DNA of 43,750 bases from Deltaproteobacteria bacterium (GCA_003973265.1 QNYZ01000026.1:1-43750), one strand, 5' to 3'; positions 33,909-42,718 are shown, counted from the stretch's first letter. Numbers and translations: made by a program. The notes: generated by a model not told the origin, from the sequence alone.

Positions 33909-35315
33909 ATGAAAGACATGCGCGATTTTGTTGCAGCCGGTGAAAAGGCAGGGCTGTGTAAGCGGATTACCGCGGAAGTGGACTGGAACCTGGAACTGTC
34001 TCATATTGCCAAGCTCAACGAAGAACAGTCCGGCCCCGCACTTCTCTTTGAAAATGTCAAAGATTACGACAGTCCTGTCATTACCAGCGTCTGTACAACT
34101 ACACAACGGCTGGCTCTGATCATGGGCCTGCCGCTGGAATCAACGCTCGTCGACCTGTATAAGGAATGGGCCCGCCTCGGCGATGACCTGGTCAAGCCTA
34201 AAGAGATCGACAAAAAAAGTGCGCCGTGTAAACAGAACATTTTAACCGGCGACGACATCGATCTGTACAGGTTTCCCGTCCCCCAGTGGTACCCGCTGGA
34301 CGGTGGCCGATTTATCGGCACGGCCCATTTTGTAATCACTAAAGATCCGGATACCGGCTGGGTCAATTTAGGCACCTACCGCGGCCAACTGCTCGGCAAA
34401 GATAAAATGGGCACCCAGTTTATTAAAGGGAAACATGCCGATATCATGTTGAAGAAATACCAGGCCATGGGAAAACCGATGCCGGTGGCATCTATCATCG
34501 GATGTGACCCGCTGCTGTTTATTCTGGGCGCGGCCCGTGTATCCGCCTTTACATCCGAGTACGACGTAGCCGGGGCCCTGCGCGGTGAACCGGTGGAGGT
34601 GGTATCCGGAGAAACCGTTGACCTGCCCATCCCGGCCCATGCAGAAATCGTGGTGGAAGGCGAAGTGGATGCCGATAAATTCATGGAAGAAGGCCCGTTT
34701 GGAGAATACACCGGCTACTATTCCGGTGTGGGCAGCGATCCCCGAAATTTCATCGATGTTAAATGCATCACCCACCGCGACAATCCGATTATGTGGGGAA
34801 CCACTGTCGGGCGTGCGGTTACCGATACGCATATGACCATGGCCCTTTCCTACGGCGCCACCCTGTGGCAGCAGCTGCTGGCCATGAAAATTCCGGGATT
34901 AAAGGCCGTTTACTGTCCGCCTGAAGGCTCCGGCCGGTTCCTGGCCATCATCTCCATAAAACAGATGTATCCTGGACATGCGGATCAGGTATTAACCGCC
35001 GCCATTTCCACGGAAATGGGCGCTTACGGCCTCAAGACAGTGATCGTGGTTGATGAAGATATCGATCCATGGGATATTCCCAGAGTATTATATGCCCTCA
35101 GCTTCCGGTTCCAGCCCAACCGCTCCCAGGTGATTAAACGCGGCCGTTCCACACCACTGGACCCCTCGCTGCCCATCGATTCCAGGGATATCACCGGCCG
35201 TCTGCTTCTGGACGCGACAATCCCCTACGACTGGAAAGACAAACCGATTCCCATCGAACTGGACCCCGACGTTGTAGAAAAAGTCAAGGGCCGCTGGTCG
35301 GAACTGGGCCTGTAA
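33909..35315 (+). CDS. UbiD-family carboxylase/decarboxylase, probable phenylphosphate carboxylase subunit
   Basis: A prenylated-FMN-dependent (de)carboxylase of 468 residues, probably adding CO2 to phenylphosphate at the para position to give 4-hydroxybenzoate. Family signs are NLGTYRGQLLGKDKMG, MPVASIIGCDPLLFI and EGPFGEYTGYYSG (about residues 261-273), and the usual UbiD length. Thauera uses two UbiD-like subunits plus small ones; here only one UbiD gene is present. It follows ppsB after 114 bases containing a weak hairpin; GGAG precedes the ATG. Because UbiD reactions are reversible and substrate range is broad, the phenol route is inferred from the neighbouring ppsAB. Confidence 0.9.
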   Translation: MKDMRDFVAAGEKAGLCKRITAEVDWNLELSHIAKLNEEQSGPALLFENVKDYDSPVITSVCTTTQRLALIMGLPLESTLVDLYKEWARLGDDLVKPKEIDKKSAPCKQNILTGDDIDLYRFPVPQWYPLDGGRFIGTAHFVITKDPDTGWVNLGTYRGQLLGKDKMGTQFIKGKHADIMLKKYQAMGKPMPVASIIGCDPLLFILGAARVSAFTSEYDVAGALRGEPVEVVSGETVDLPIPAHAEIVVEGEVDADKFMEEGPFGEYTGYYSGVGSDPRNFIDVKCITHRDNPIMWGTTVGRAVTDTHMTMALSYGATLWQQLLAMKIPGLKAVYCPPEGSGRFLAIISIKQMYPGHADQVLTAAISTEMGAYGLKTVIVVDEDIDPWDIPRVLYALSFRFQPNRSQVIKRGRSTPLDPSLPIDSRDITGRLLLDATIPYDWKDKPIPIELDPDVVEKVKGRWSELGL

Positions 35316-35348
35316 TGCTAACCGATTAAACCCCGGTGGAACATGTGA

Positions 35349-35381
35349 GCGGCAGGCCCTGATCTGGTCCCCTGCCGCTTT
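35349..35381 (+). terminator. terminator or attenuator between the ubiD-like gene and the receiver-domain gene
   Basis: GCGGCAGG (35349-35356) pairs perfectly with CCTGCCGC (35371-35378) around a 14-base loop, followed by TTTATCTT. It lies 34 bases after the carboxylase stop and 27 before the next start, so it may set a higher level for pps-ubiD than for the distal genes. Confidence 0.55.
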
Positions 35382-35407
35382 ATCTTCCCACGTAAGGAGA
35401 TACCGGC

Positions 35408-35923
35408 ATGTCCGATATACAATTGAAAGATAAAAAGGTCCTGATCGTCGATGACGAACCGGATATCCTTGAAGTACTTGAAGAACTGCTTGATATGTGT
35501 GAGGTGGTCAAGGCCTCCTCTTTTGAACAGGCGAGCGGCCTGATGGAAACCGGATCTTTTGACATTGCGGTTCTCGACATCATGGGCGTTGACGGTTATG
35601 CCCTGCTTGATATTGCCAAGAAAAAAGGGATACCGGCCGTGATGCTCACCGCCCATGCTTTTTCCGCGGATAACCTGGTTCGCACCATTAAAGAAGGTGC
35701 CTATGCCTACATCCCCAAGGAAAAAATAAGCGAGATCACAGACTATCTTATCGACGCACTCACCGCGAAACAGCAGGGAAAAAACCCGTGGAAATCCTGG
35801 GAACAGCGGCTGCCCTCATCCTATTTTGAACGCCGGTGGGGTGCGGCCTGGATGGACAAGGACAAAGATTTCTGGAATCAATTTAAGGCCAGTCTCAAAC
35901 TCAAGCGTGATAAAAAAGACTGA
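35408..35923 (+). CDS. stand-alone response regulator receiver protein
   Basis: A 171-residue protein with a complete receiver domain (residues 9-125): acidic pair Asp15/Asp16, phospho-acceptor Asp57 in VLDIMG, Thr81 in MLTA and Lys104 in IPKEK. The C-terminal 45 residues (NPWKSWEQRLPSSYFERRWGAAWMDKDKDFW in order) form no known output domain and are rich in Trp and Arg. AAGGAG precedes the ATG. No histidine kinase gene is in the window. Inside a catabolic operon it may act by protein contact or have kept the receiver fold for another use. Confidence 0.85.
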   Translation: MSDIQLKDKKVLIVDDEPDILEVLEELLDMCEVVKASSFEQASGLMETGSFDIAVLDIMGVDGYALLDIAKKKGIPAVMLTAHAFSADNLVRTIKEGAYAYIPKEKISEITDYLIDALTAKQQGKNPWKSWEQRLPSSYFERRWGAAWMDKDKDFWNQFKASLKLKRDKKD

Positions 35924-36103
35924 CCGAAGAGTTTTTTTCTACAGCTGGCCGAATGCTGCCCCATTAAACAGGCGTGATCGCAAACCATGCCCACTACGAC
36001 AGTGAATCCGTTTACCCCGGGGAAGCACACCTTAACAGACTGATAATATACGTATTTCAATTTTTATACCATTCATGACCCACCGCAGCAATGGAGGTTT
36101 GTT

Positions 36104-37759
36104 TTGAAACCGATTCGTTACAAACAGGAAATGATCGATGAATTTTTAACCGACGGCTACTGGACCGAAGAGTTGTTTTACGATTTCTGGGCCAGAAATG
36201 CCCGCGAGTTCGGAGACCAGGAAGCCCTGGTCGACTCTAAATACCGCCTCACATGGGCCCAGGCCAAGAAGCGGGTCGATGCCATGGCCATCTCCTGGGT
36301 TGAAATGGGGATTCCCAAATCCGACCGGATCATCATCCAGTCGCCCAACAGCGTCTACGGATTTCTGGCCCGAATCGCCTGTGAAAGGGCCGGGTTGATC
36401 TCCCTGACCGTCTATCCATATCTTCGCCAGAGAGAACTGGAATACATGGTGAAACGTACGCAGGCCACCGCCGTGGTTATCTGCCATGTGTACAATAAAT
36501 TTGATTATCTTGAGATGTACAAAAACCTCCAGGCACAGTTCCCTCACCTGAAACATTTTTTCCTCTTTGATGAAGAAGTACCGGACAATGCGCCGGCAGG
36601 CACCTACTCTCTTCCGAAAATGACGGAAGAACGGGCCAGACAGCCGATTGACGAATCGATATTGGAAGATCGCCGTTTCAGTTCCACCGGGGATGTCGCC
36701 ATCCTTACCACGACCTCGGGCACCACCGGTATTCCCAAACTTGTCGAATGGCCTACTGCTCCCCGGGTTTGTACATCCAAAGGCCGGGTAGACATCTGGA
36801 ATCTGACCAAAGACGATATTACGATGGCCATCGCCCCCCATGCCGGCGGCGCGGCCGGCACCCTCACCTATTTTGCCGCACCGATTGCCGGCGCCAAAAC
36901 CGTTATGCTGGAAGATTTTTCCCCGGATGCAGCCCTGTCGCTTATCGAAAAAGAAAAGGCCACGGCCATCGGCGTCGTTCCGACGCACCTGATCCGCATG
37001 CTTGAGGCCGATGCCACCAAGTATGATTTAAGCTCTCTCCGGTTTATCCGTTCCGCCGGCGGCTATCTGGCGCCCCAGGTGGCCGAAGAGGCTGAAAAGG
37101 CTTTTGGCGCATCGATTACCAGCGATCTGGGTACCCAGGACATGGGATCGGTTTCAGGCTGCCGGGTAGAAGATTCCAAGGACCTGCGCCGGCGAACCGT
37201 TGGCCGGATGCTGCCGGGGAACAAGGTCCGCCTTCTCGACAAAGATACCGGTCAAGAAGTCCCCGACGGCGAACCGGGCGTACTCTGGTTCCGGGGTCCC
37301 CACGCCCCGGCCGGCTATTACCGGGACGAGGAATTGACGGCCACGGTCTTTGATGAAGACGGATGGACCACGACCAGCGATATTGTTAAATTCGACCAGG
37401 ACTGCCTGTGGATTCTGGGCCGGGCCAAAGACATGATTATCCGGGGCGGCCAGAATATTTATCCGGCCGAGATCGAGGGCCTGCTCAACGGTCACCCCAA
37501 AATCGCATCCGTGGCTATTGTGGGCTATCCCGACCGGGAAATGGGTGAAAAAGCCTGTGCCTATGTCATCCCTAAAGCCGGTCAGGATTTCACCTTTGAC
37601 GAGATGGTGGATTTCCTCAAGGCCAAGCAGATCGCCATGTTCAAGCTCCCCGAGCGGCTGGAAATTGTTTCTGAATTTCCGGCAGTCGGTGATTCGGGAA
37701 AAGTAAACAAGGAAACCCTGAAAAAAATGATCGCCGAAAAAGTGGCGGCCGAAGGTTAG
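36104..37759 (+). CDS. AMP-forming acyl-CoA ligase, probable 4-hydroxybenzoate-CoA ligase
   Basis: Adenylates an aromatic acid and makes its CoA thioester, the entry step to benzoyl-CoA metabolism. It has 551 residues. The P-loop TTTSGTTGIPK lies near 202-212, GWTTTSDIVKF near 425, GRAKDMIIRGGQN with YPAEIE near 440-458, and the C-terminal catalytic Lys region GDSGKVNKETL. Overall it resembles the dihydroxybenzoate-AMP ligase (EntE) branch. The start is TTG at 36104, supported by GGAGG at 36093-36097 with ideal spacing. Substrate is inferred from neighbours. A 180-base gap lies upstream. Confidence 0.85.
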   Translation: MKPIRYKQEMIDEFLTDGYWTEELFYDFWARNAREFGDQEALVDSKYRLTWAQAKKRVDAMAISWVEMGIPKSDRIIIQSPNSVYGFLARIACERAGLISLTVYPYLRQRELEYMVKRTQATAVVICHVYNKFDYLEMYKNLQAQFPHLKHFFLFDEEVPDNAPAGTYSLPKMTEERARQPIDESILEDRRFSSTGDVAILTTTSGTTGIPKLVEWPTAPRVCTSKGRVDIWNLTKDDITMAIAPHAGGAAGTLTYFAAPIAGAKTVMLEDFSPDAALSLIEKEKATAIGVVPTHLIRMLEADATKYDLSSLRFIRSAGGYLAPQVAEEAEKAFGASITSDLGTQDMGSVSGCRVEDSKDLRRRTVGRMLPGNKVRLLDKDTGQEVPDGEPGVLWFRGPHAPAGYYRDEELTATVFDEDGWTTTSDIVKFDQDCLWILGRAKDMIIRGGQNIYPAEIEGLLNGHPKIASVAIVGYPDREMGEKACAYVIPKAGQDFTFDEMVDFLKAKQIAMFKLPERLEIVSEFPAVGDSGKVNKETLKKMIAEKVAAEG

Positions 37760-37767
37760 GAAACCCC

Positions 37768-38979
37768 ATGCCGAAAAGTATTCTCATTATCTCGACCCTG
37801 GACACCAAGGGTGAAGAAACCTTCTATCTGAAGGATAAAATCGCCTCGCTCGGCGTGGATACCCTGATCATGGATCTGTCCATGCGGGGCGATAAAAAAT
37901 CGCCGGCGGAAATCACGCCCGCCATGGTGGCAACGGCCGGCGGCAGCACGCTTGACGATATCCGCAACTCCCGCGAGCGCTCAAAAATCACGGGAATTAC
38001 CATCCAGGGAGCCTCTAAACTGGCCGTGGATTTTCACGCCAGCGGCAGGATCGACGGAATGATCGCCATGGGCGGGTCGACCGGCACCCTGATGGCCACG
38101 GAAGTCATGCGGGCGCTGCCCTTTGGAATCCCCAAGGTGGCGATATCATCTACAGCGGCACTGCCCGGGTTGTCCACCCGCTACATCGGTACCGGTGATA
38201 TCTGCCTTTTTCATTCCGTGGTTGAAGTGGCGGGGTTGTCCGATCTGCTGAAAAACGTCATTGACCGGGCCGCTTACGCGGTTGTCGGAATGGTTCAGGA
38301 CCCGATCACCTCCCCCCGGGCTGAAAAAGGCAAAGCCATTGCCATTACCATGCTGGGCCCCTGCGAAAAATGCGCCCGCTCGGTACAGGCGGATCTTGAG
38401 CAGGCCGATTATCAGGTCATCGGTTTTTCAGCGGCCGGTATCGGGGACCGGGCCATGGAGGAGATGATTCGTGACGGCTTTTTCCAGGGCGTGGTTGACC
38501 TGGCACCGGGCGGCGTGGGAGAGCACCTGTTCAGGTTCATGCGCGATGCCGGTCCCCACCGGATGGAGTCCGCCGGACAGGCCGGCCTGCCCCAGGTAAT
38601 CTCGACCTGCAGCGTCAACCACATGACGCCTTCCAAATCGAGATACAAACCGGATTATCATCAACGAAGAAAGTACGACCTGGATAAATACCGCTCCTGG
38701 CTGCGGCTGTCACCGGACGAATTGAAAATCGTGGCCGGGGCGTTTGCCGAAAAGCTCAACCGGGCCAGGGGCCCTGTGACGGTCGTGGTCCCGCTTAAGG
38801 GATGGTCATCCGTCGATAGTCCGGGAAACCCCACCTACGACCCTGAAGAGGATCAGGTCTTTACCCGGGTGTTGCGGGATCAACTGAAATCCGATATTGA
38901 TATTCTTGAAATTGACGCCAACATGGAACAACCGGCTTTTGCGCAGGCAGTAACAGATGCCCTGAAAGCAATGATGTAA
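37768..38979 (+). CDS. Tm-1-like ATP-binding domain protein (UPF0261), first copy
   Basis: A 403-residue protein of the UPF0261/Tm-1-like family, whose bacterial function is not established; the plant homologue Tm-1 binds ATP and a viral replicase. Signatures are ILIISTLDTKGEETFYLKDKI at the start, MIAMGGSTGTLMATEVMRALPFGIPKV in the middle and VVVPLKGWSSVDSPGNPTYDPEED near the end, which is the ATP-binding region. It begins eight bases after the ligase stop and overlaps the HD gene by one base (TAATG), so it belongs to the same operon. It is a paralogue of the gene at 40646. Confidence 0.88.
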   Translation: MPKSILIISTLDTKGEETFYLKDKIASLGVDTLIMDLSMRGDKKSPAEITPAMVATAGGSTLDDIRNSRERSKITGITIQGASKLAVDFHASGRIDGMIAMGGSTGTLMATEVMRALPFGIPKVAISSTAALPGLSTRYIGTGDICLFHSVVEVAGLSDLLKNVIDRAAYAVVGMVQDPITSPRAEKGKAIAITMLGPCEKCARSVQADLEQADYQVIGFSAAGIGDRAMEEMIRDGFFQGVVDLAPGGVGEHLFRFMRDAGPHRMESAGQAGLPQVISTCSVNHMTPSKSRYKPDYHQRRKYDLDKYRSWLRLSPDELKIVAGAFAEKLNRARGPVTVVVPLKGWSSVDSPGNPTYDPEEDQVFTRVLRDQLKSDIDILEIDANMEQPAFAQAVTDALKAMM

Positions 38980-39605
38980 TGAATGCTCTGATAAATCCCG
39001 AAATGGAACAGGCCCTGATTGATGCGGCCCGGCCCATTCTCGAAAAAGGGAGAAAGGGAGACTGGGCGCATACCTGTCGGACGATCGAATACGCCCGCGC
39101 CCTCCTGCAGGATGAAGCCGGTGAAGCGGATATCGTCATCCCGGCGCTCTATCTGCACGATACCGGCTGGAGCGCCATTGACTATCAGGATTTTATCGAC
39201 GCGACACCGGCCAGGAAAAAAGAAACCCGGAGCCTGGGACTGCACATGAAGGAAGGCGCCCGTATTGCCGACGGTATTTTGCGGGATTTGCGCTACGCAC
39301 CGGCTCAGCGCTCCCGCATTGTTTCCATTATCGCCGTCCATGACGAACCGGAGAACATCCTGGCCTTAAACGATCTGTCGGCCACCCTGGTCATGGAAGC
39401 AGACCGTCTCGATCGTTACGGGCGGCGAAGTGTTAAACGATACGAAGATATGTTCGGCCCCGATTATTTTAAGAAGGCGGCGTGGCAGGAAGGCCTTGCC
39501 ATGCGAAGAGACGGGCTCAAGGAGTGGTTTAAGACACCCACCGCGAAATTGCTGTCCCGGGAAATGGCCGCCCAGATCGGCCTGCTTGACGAGGAAACGT
39601 CATGA
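38979..39605 (+). CDS. HD-domain phosphohydrolase family protein
   Basis: A 208-residue protein with an HD metal site: His31 in DWAHT, His60-Asp61 in LYLHDTGW, and Asp142 in MEADRLDRYG, with further His89 and His121 in the right places for a second metal. HD proteins mostly cleave phosphate esters. In this cluster it could act on an aryl phosphate or on the prenyl phosphate used by UbiX, but that is speculation. Start and stop overlap both neighbours (1 and 4 bases), implying tight co-translation. Confidence 0.85.
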   Translation: MNALINPEMEQALIDAARPILEKGRKGDWAHTCRTIEYARALLQDEAGEADIVIPALYLHDTGWSAIDYQDFIDATPARKKETRSLGLHMKEGARIADGILRDLRYAPAQRSRIVSIIAVHDEPENILALNDLSATLVMEADRLDRYGRRSVKRYEDMFGPDYFKKAAWQEGLAMRRDGLKEWFKTPTAKLLSREMAAQIGLLDEETS

Positions 39606-40012
39606 CCACCGCGCCGTCGCTATTGGATACCCGGGTAAAAACTGAGAGCGGATCGTTCGACATCGAAGCCCGGATCGGCTGGATTGGAAACGATCTGCTG
39701 GTCAGTATCTACGGCGGCGAGAAGCCCCACATCGGTGCCGTGGCCGCCGCCCATCCCCGGCCGAGCTTAAAAAACCCGGCGGTAATCAGCGCCACGGCTT
39801 CCGTCATCTGCTACACGGCCCATAAAGAAGATGACCTGGCCAAACGCGCTGCTGAAATTCTGTCGGCCATTCTGAACACCCGGGTCGTTGTGACTGCGGG
39901 TATTCACTGGGACCGTCTAACGGAAGAAGGCATTGAACAGATCGTCAAAAACAGCCGGCACCTGGTCACGCTCATTTCGGAAAAAGCCAAATCAACGCGT
40001 GCCGCTTCTTGA
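39602..40012 (+). CDS. LpdD-like protein, putative prenylated-flavin chaperone
   Basis: A 136-residue protein resembling LpdD, which accompanies the UbiD-type gallate decarboxylase in lactobacilli and is described as a prenylated-flavin chaperone. The segment GGEKPHIGAVAAAHPRPSL (residues 38-56) and the following SATASVICYTAHKEDDLAKRAAEIL fit that family's G-G-x-x-P-H-I-G core. It is ATGA-coupled to the HD gene and lies 24 bases before ubiX, so its job is likely to deliver or mature the cofactor for the UbiD enzyme. The assignment is by recall of the motif. Confidence 0.68.
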   Translation: MTTAPSLLDTRVKTESGSFDIEARIGWIGNDLLVSIYGGEKPHIGAVAAAHPRPSLKNPAVISATASVICYTAHKEDDLAKRAAEILSAILNTRVVVTAGIHWDRLTEEGIEQIVKNSRHLVTLISEKAKSTRAAS

Positions 40013-40036
40013 TAAGATTTAAGGGAAAGGAACCCC

Positions 40037-40636
40037 ATGTCCAAACGAATCATCATTGCCATTGCCGGTGCCAGCGGTGTCATCTACGGCGTCCGCATGC
40101 TGGAAGTGTTGCGGGATATCGACTGCGAAACCCATTTGATCATCTCCGAAGCCGGCAAACTTAATATCGAAATCGAAACGTCGTATTCACCAGGCGAGGT
40201 GATCAACATGGCCGACCATGTCCATCCCCACAAAGACATGGCCGCGTCCCTGTCATCAGGTTCTTTTAAGACCAGCGCCATGGTTGTGGTTCCCTGCACG
40301 ATCAAGACCTTGTCCGGGATTGCCAATTCCTACAATGAAAACCTCATTGTCCGGGCGGCGGATGTCACCCTCAAAGAGAAACGAAAGCTTGTCCTGGTCG
40401 TTCGTGAAACGCCGCTGCACAAAGGCCACCTGCGCCTGATGACACTGGCGGCCGACATGGGTGCACATATCCTGCCGCCCGTCCCTTCGTTTTATCATTT
40501 TCCGAAAACCATTGATGACATCATCAACCAGACCATCGGAAAAATCCTCGATTTCATTGGAATTGAGCACAATCTTTTTCAACGCTGGGGCGATAAAAAT
40601 GAGATACAAGACCCCGGTAACTTAACGGTCTGTTAG
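40037..40636 (+). CDS. ubiX: flavin prenyltransferase UbiX
   Basis: Joins dimethylallyl phosphate to reduced FMN, producing the prenylated flavin that UbiD enzymes need. The 199-residue protein has IAIAGASGVIYGVRMLEVL at the start, MVVVPCTIKTLSGIANSYNENLIVRAADV in the middle and LVLVVRETPLHKGHLRLM, all hallmark UbiX segments. AAAGGA precedes the ATG. Here it serves the carboxylase encoded at 33909 rather than ubiquinone synthesis, judged by its operon. Confidence 0.95.
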   Translation: MSKRIIIAIAGASGVIYGVRMLEVLRDIDCETHLIISEAGKLNIEIETSYSPGEVINMADHVHPHKDMAASLSSGSFKTSAMVVVPCTIKTLSGIANSYNENLIVRAADVTLKEKRKLVLVVRETPLHKGHLRLMTLAADMGAHILPPVPSFYHFPKTIDDIINQTIGKILDFIGIEHNLFQRWGDKNEIQDPGNLTVC

Positions 40637-40645
40637 AACGCTGCC

Positions 40646-41884
40646 ATGACTTCTGCCCCAACCATTGCCGTAATGGGTACCTTTGATACCAAGGGAGAGG
40701 AACATCTTTTTTTAAAAAACGCCATTGAAGCCAGGGGATTATCCACACTGACCCTTAATATCGGCACCCGCATCCCCTCCCGGGTTGAAGTCGATATCGA
40801 CCTGTTTGCGAGCAGAGACCCGGCACCGGATAACCGGCAAAACGACCGCGATAAAGCCATCGGGGCCATGCGCCGCCGGGCCCGGGGAAAAATCCACAGT
40901 CTGTATGACGAAGGACAAATTCAGGCGGTTATCTCGGCCGGGGGCGGGTCCGGCACCCATTTGTGCACCGGTATCATGCGGGTTCTACCATTGGGGGTTC
41001 CCAAGGTCATGGTCTCGACTGTAGCGTCCCGCGATATGAACCCCATTGTCGGCACCAAAGATATCACCATGATGCACAGCGTGGCGGACCTGCTGGGAAT
41101 CAACCGCATTTCCGGTGTCATCCTCGATCAGGCCGCTGCGGCGGTCTGCGCCATGGCCCAAAGCCGTTGGGTGCCGGAAAAAAAAGGAAAGCGAATTGCC
41201 CTTTCCTTTTTCGGTTTTATCACCACCGCTGCCGAACAGGTGAAAGCCTGCCTGGAAGAGATGGGATACGAGGTGATTGCTTTTCATGCCAACGGCACGG
41301 GCGGCATGGCCCTGGAAGAACTGGCCTCAGAAGGCTATTTTGACGGCATACTTGATCTGGCCACACACGAGCTGGCCGATGCTCTTATGGATGGATATTG
41401 CGGAAATATCGGCCCGGAACGGTTTGAACCGGTTCCGCACGCATCGATACCGCGCCTGATCGTTCCCGGTGGTCTTGATTGTGCGGTTTTAGAATTTACC
41501 CGGCGGCAGATTCCACCGGCCTGTAAAGACCGGCAGATCTTTTTCTACGACTTCCGGTCGGCTATCCGGCTGAACCGGAAAGAATCGGATACGCTGGCGC
41601 GCCAGCTGGCCAGAAAGCTCAACCAGGCCCCCGGCCAGGTCAAGGTGGTCAATCCGGGTGGCGGGTGGTCGGTGGCGGACCATCCGGATGGTCCCTTATA
41701 TGCGCCGGAGATCAACAACGCCTTTATGGCTACATTCACACAGCAACTCGACCCATGCATCGATATCTTGACATCTGAATACCACATCAACGATCCGGCA
41801 TTTGCCCGATTGATCGGCAATGAAATGGATGCCATGGTCCGCGCCGCATCAAAAGAAAGCCGCAAAAATGACCCCTGCCAATAA
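40646..41884 (+). CDS. Tm-1-like ATP-binding domain protein (UPF0261), second copy
   Basis: A 412-residue paralogue of the protein encoded at 37768. It shares the start pattern (IAVMGTFDTKGEEHLFLKNAI), the GGGSGTHLCTGIMRVLPLGVPKVMVST glycine loop, GTKDITMMHSVADLLGIN and the end region VNPGGGWSVADHPDGPLYAPE. The two copies are clearly diverged, so they are probably not redundant and may form a hetero-oligomer. It begins nine bases after ubiX, and its 3' end overlaps the flavin reductase start by 17 bases. Confidence 0.88.
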   Translation: MTSAPTIAVMGTFDTKGEEHLFLKNAIEARGLSTLTLNIGTRIPSRVEVDIDLFASRDPAPDNRQNDRDKAIGAMRRRARGKIHSLYDEGQIQAVISAGGGSGTHLCTGIMRVLPLGVPKVMVSTVASRDMNPIVGTKDITMMHSVADLLGINRISGVILDQAAAAVCAMAQSRWVPEKKGKRIALSFFGFITTAAEQVKACLEEMGYEVIAFHANGTGGMALEELASEGYFDGILDLATHELADALMDGYCGNIGPERFEPVPHASIPRLIVPGGLDCAVLEFTRRQIPPACKDRQIFFYDFRSAIRLNRKESDTLARQLARKLNQAPGQVKVVNPGGGWSVADHPDGPLYAPEINNAFMATFTQQLDPCIDILTSEYHINDPAFARLIGNEMDAMVRAASKESRKNDPCQ

Positions 41885-42350
41885 CGTCTTCCAATGGCTC
41901 CCCTGCCCGGTCGTGTTTATCTGCACGGCACATGAAAACCAGCGGGACATAATGACGGCCACGGCCATGTTTGTCTCGGAAACCGAGCCCCTGATTACCG
42001 TCAGCGTGGCCACCGGGCACCTGACAGATCAACTGATTTCCGCCTCGGGCCGGTTTTATGCGGCCATCGCAGCCGGTGACCAGAAAAAACTGGCCTTCCA
42101 GCTTGGCAGCGGCAGCGGCGCAAAAGAAGACAAATACACCCGTTTTTCCATCAACACCTTACCCGCAGAAACCGGTGACAACCTTATTCCCGAGGGTGTA
42201 TCCGCCTGGATGAAGTGTACCGTAAAACAGAGCGAGGCGATTAAAGGATACCGGGTCGTTACCGGCCGGGTCGTACAGAGCGGAGACCTTGACAGACCGC
42301 CGCTGATCTGGCACCGGGATGCCTTATGGCAATTGTTGCCCGCAAAATAG
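41868..42350 (+). CDS. flavin reductase-like FMN-binding protein
   Basis: A 160-residue split-barrel flavin reductase-like protein: WLPCPVVFICTAHENQRDIMTATAMFVSETEPLITVSVA is the typical N-terminal FMN-binding segment, and the later strands contain GVSAWMKCTVKQSEAIKGYRVVTGRV. As last gene of the unit it could supply the reduced FMN that UbiX needs, or keep the prenylated cofactor reduced. The ATG at 41868 lies inside the 3' end of the upstream gene, consistent with coupling; upstream in-frame codons belong to the other gene's region. Confidence 0.8.
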   Translation: MTPANNVFQWLPCPVVFICTAHENQRDIMTATAMFVSETEPLITVSVATGHLTDQLISASGRFYAAIAAGDQKKLAFQLGSGSGAKEDKYTRFSINTLPAETGDNLIPEGVSAWMKCTVKQSEAIKGYRVVTGRVVQSGDLDRPPLIWHRDALWQLLPAK

Positions 42351-42390
42351 ATCTCGCTGTAAAACATGAAAAATCCGTGTTCAATGGAAT

Positions 42391-42408
42391 CCGTCCCGGC
42401 CCGGACGG
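42391..42408 (+). terminator. GC-rich hairpin, possible terminator of the aromatic operon
   Basis: CCGTCC and GGACGG form a perfect 6-bp stem around a 6-base loop, 40 bases after the flavin reductase stop. No T run follows, so termination is uncertain. Confidence 0.35.
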
Positions 42409-42689
42409 CCTCTCTAACAGGGATTATTTGCATGCACCATCACTTTCAACCCCTTTACCAGCGTTGCATGTATGGCTGAATCTAAAACCTCTTTTTTTTA
42501 TTGGGCCGCTGTCTGCCGTCCAAATTTCCCGAGAGCCCCAACCCTGTAATTCATTTGTTGTTCCAAGTACCGGAAAATCACATACCCTGCCTCTGCACAG
42601 GTATATTTCAGTTGCCGTTTCCTTGCCGCTTTGTCCGCTGACCCTGATTGTTTTGGTTATCGTTTACTCGGCCAGATATAAATTTCGGG

Positions 42690-42718
42690 TTGAAAATGTA
42701 AATAATAAATATTATAGG
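42690..42718 (+). promoter_or_regulatory. candidate promoter for the glycosyltransferase genes
   Basis: TTGAAA at 42690-42695 and TATAGG at 42713-42718 separated by 17 bp, in an AT-rich stretch 33 bases before the start codon at 42751. Confidence 0.35.
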
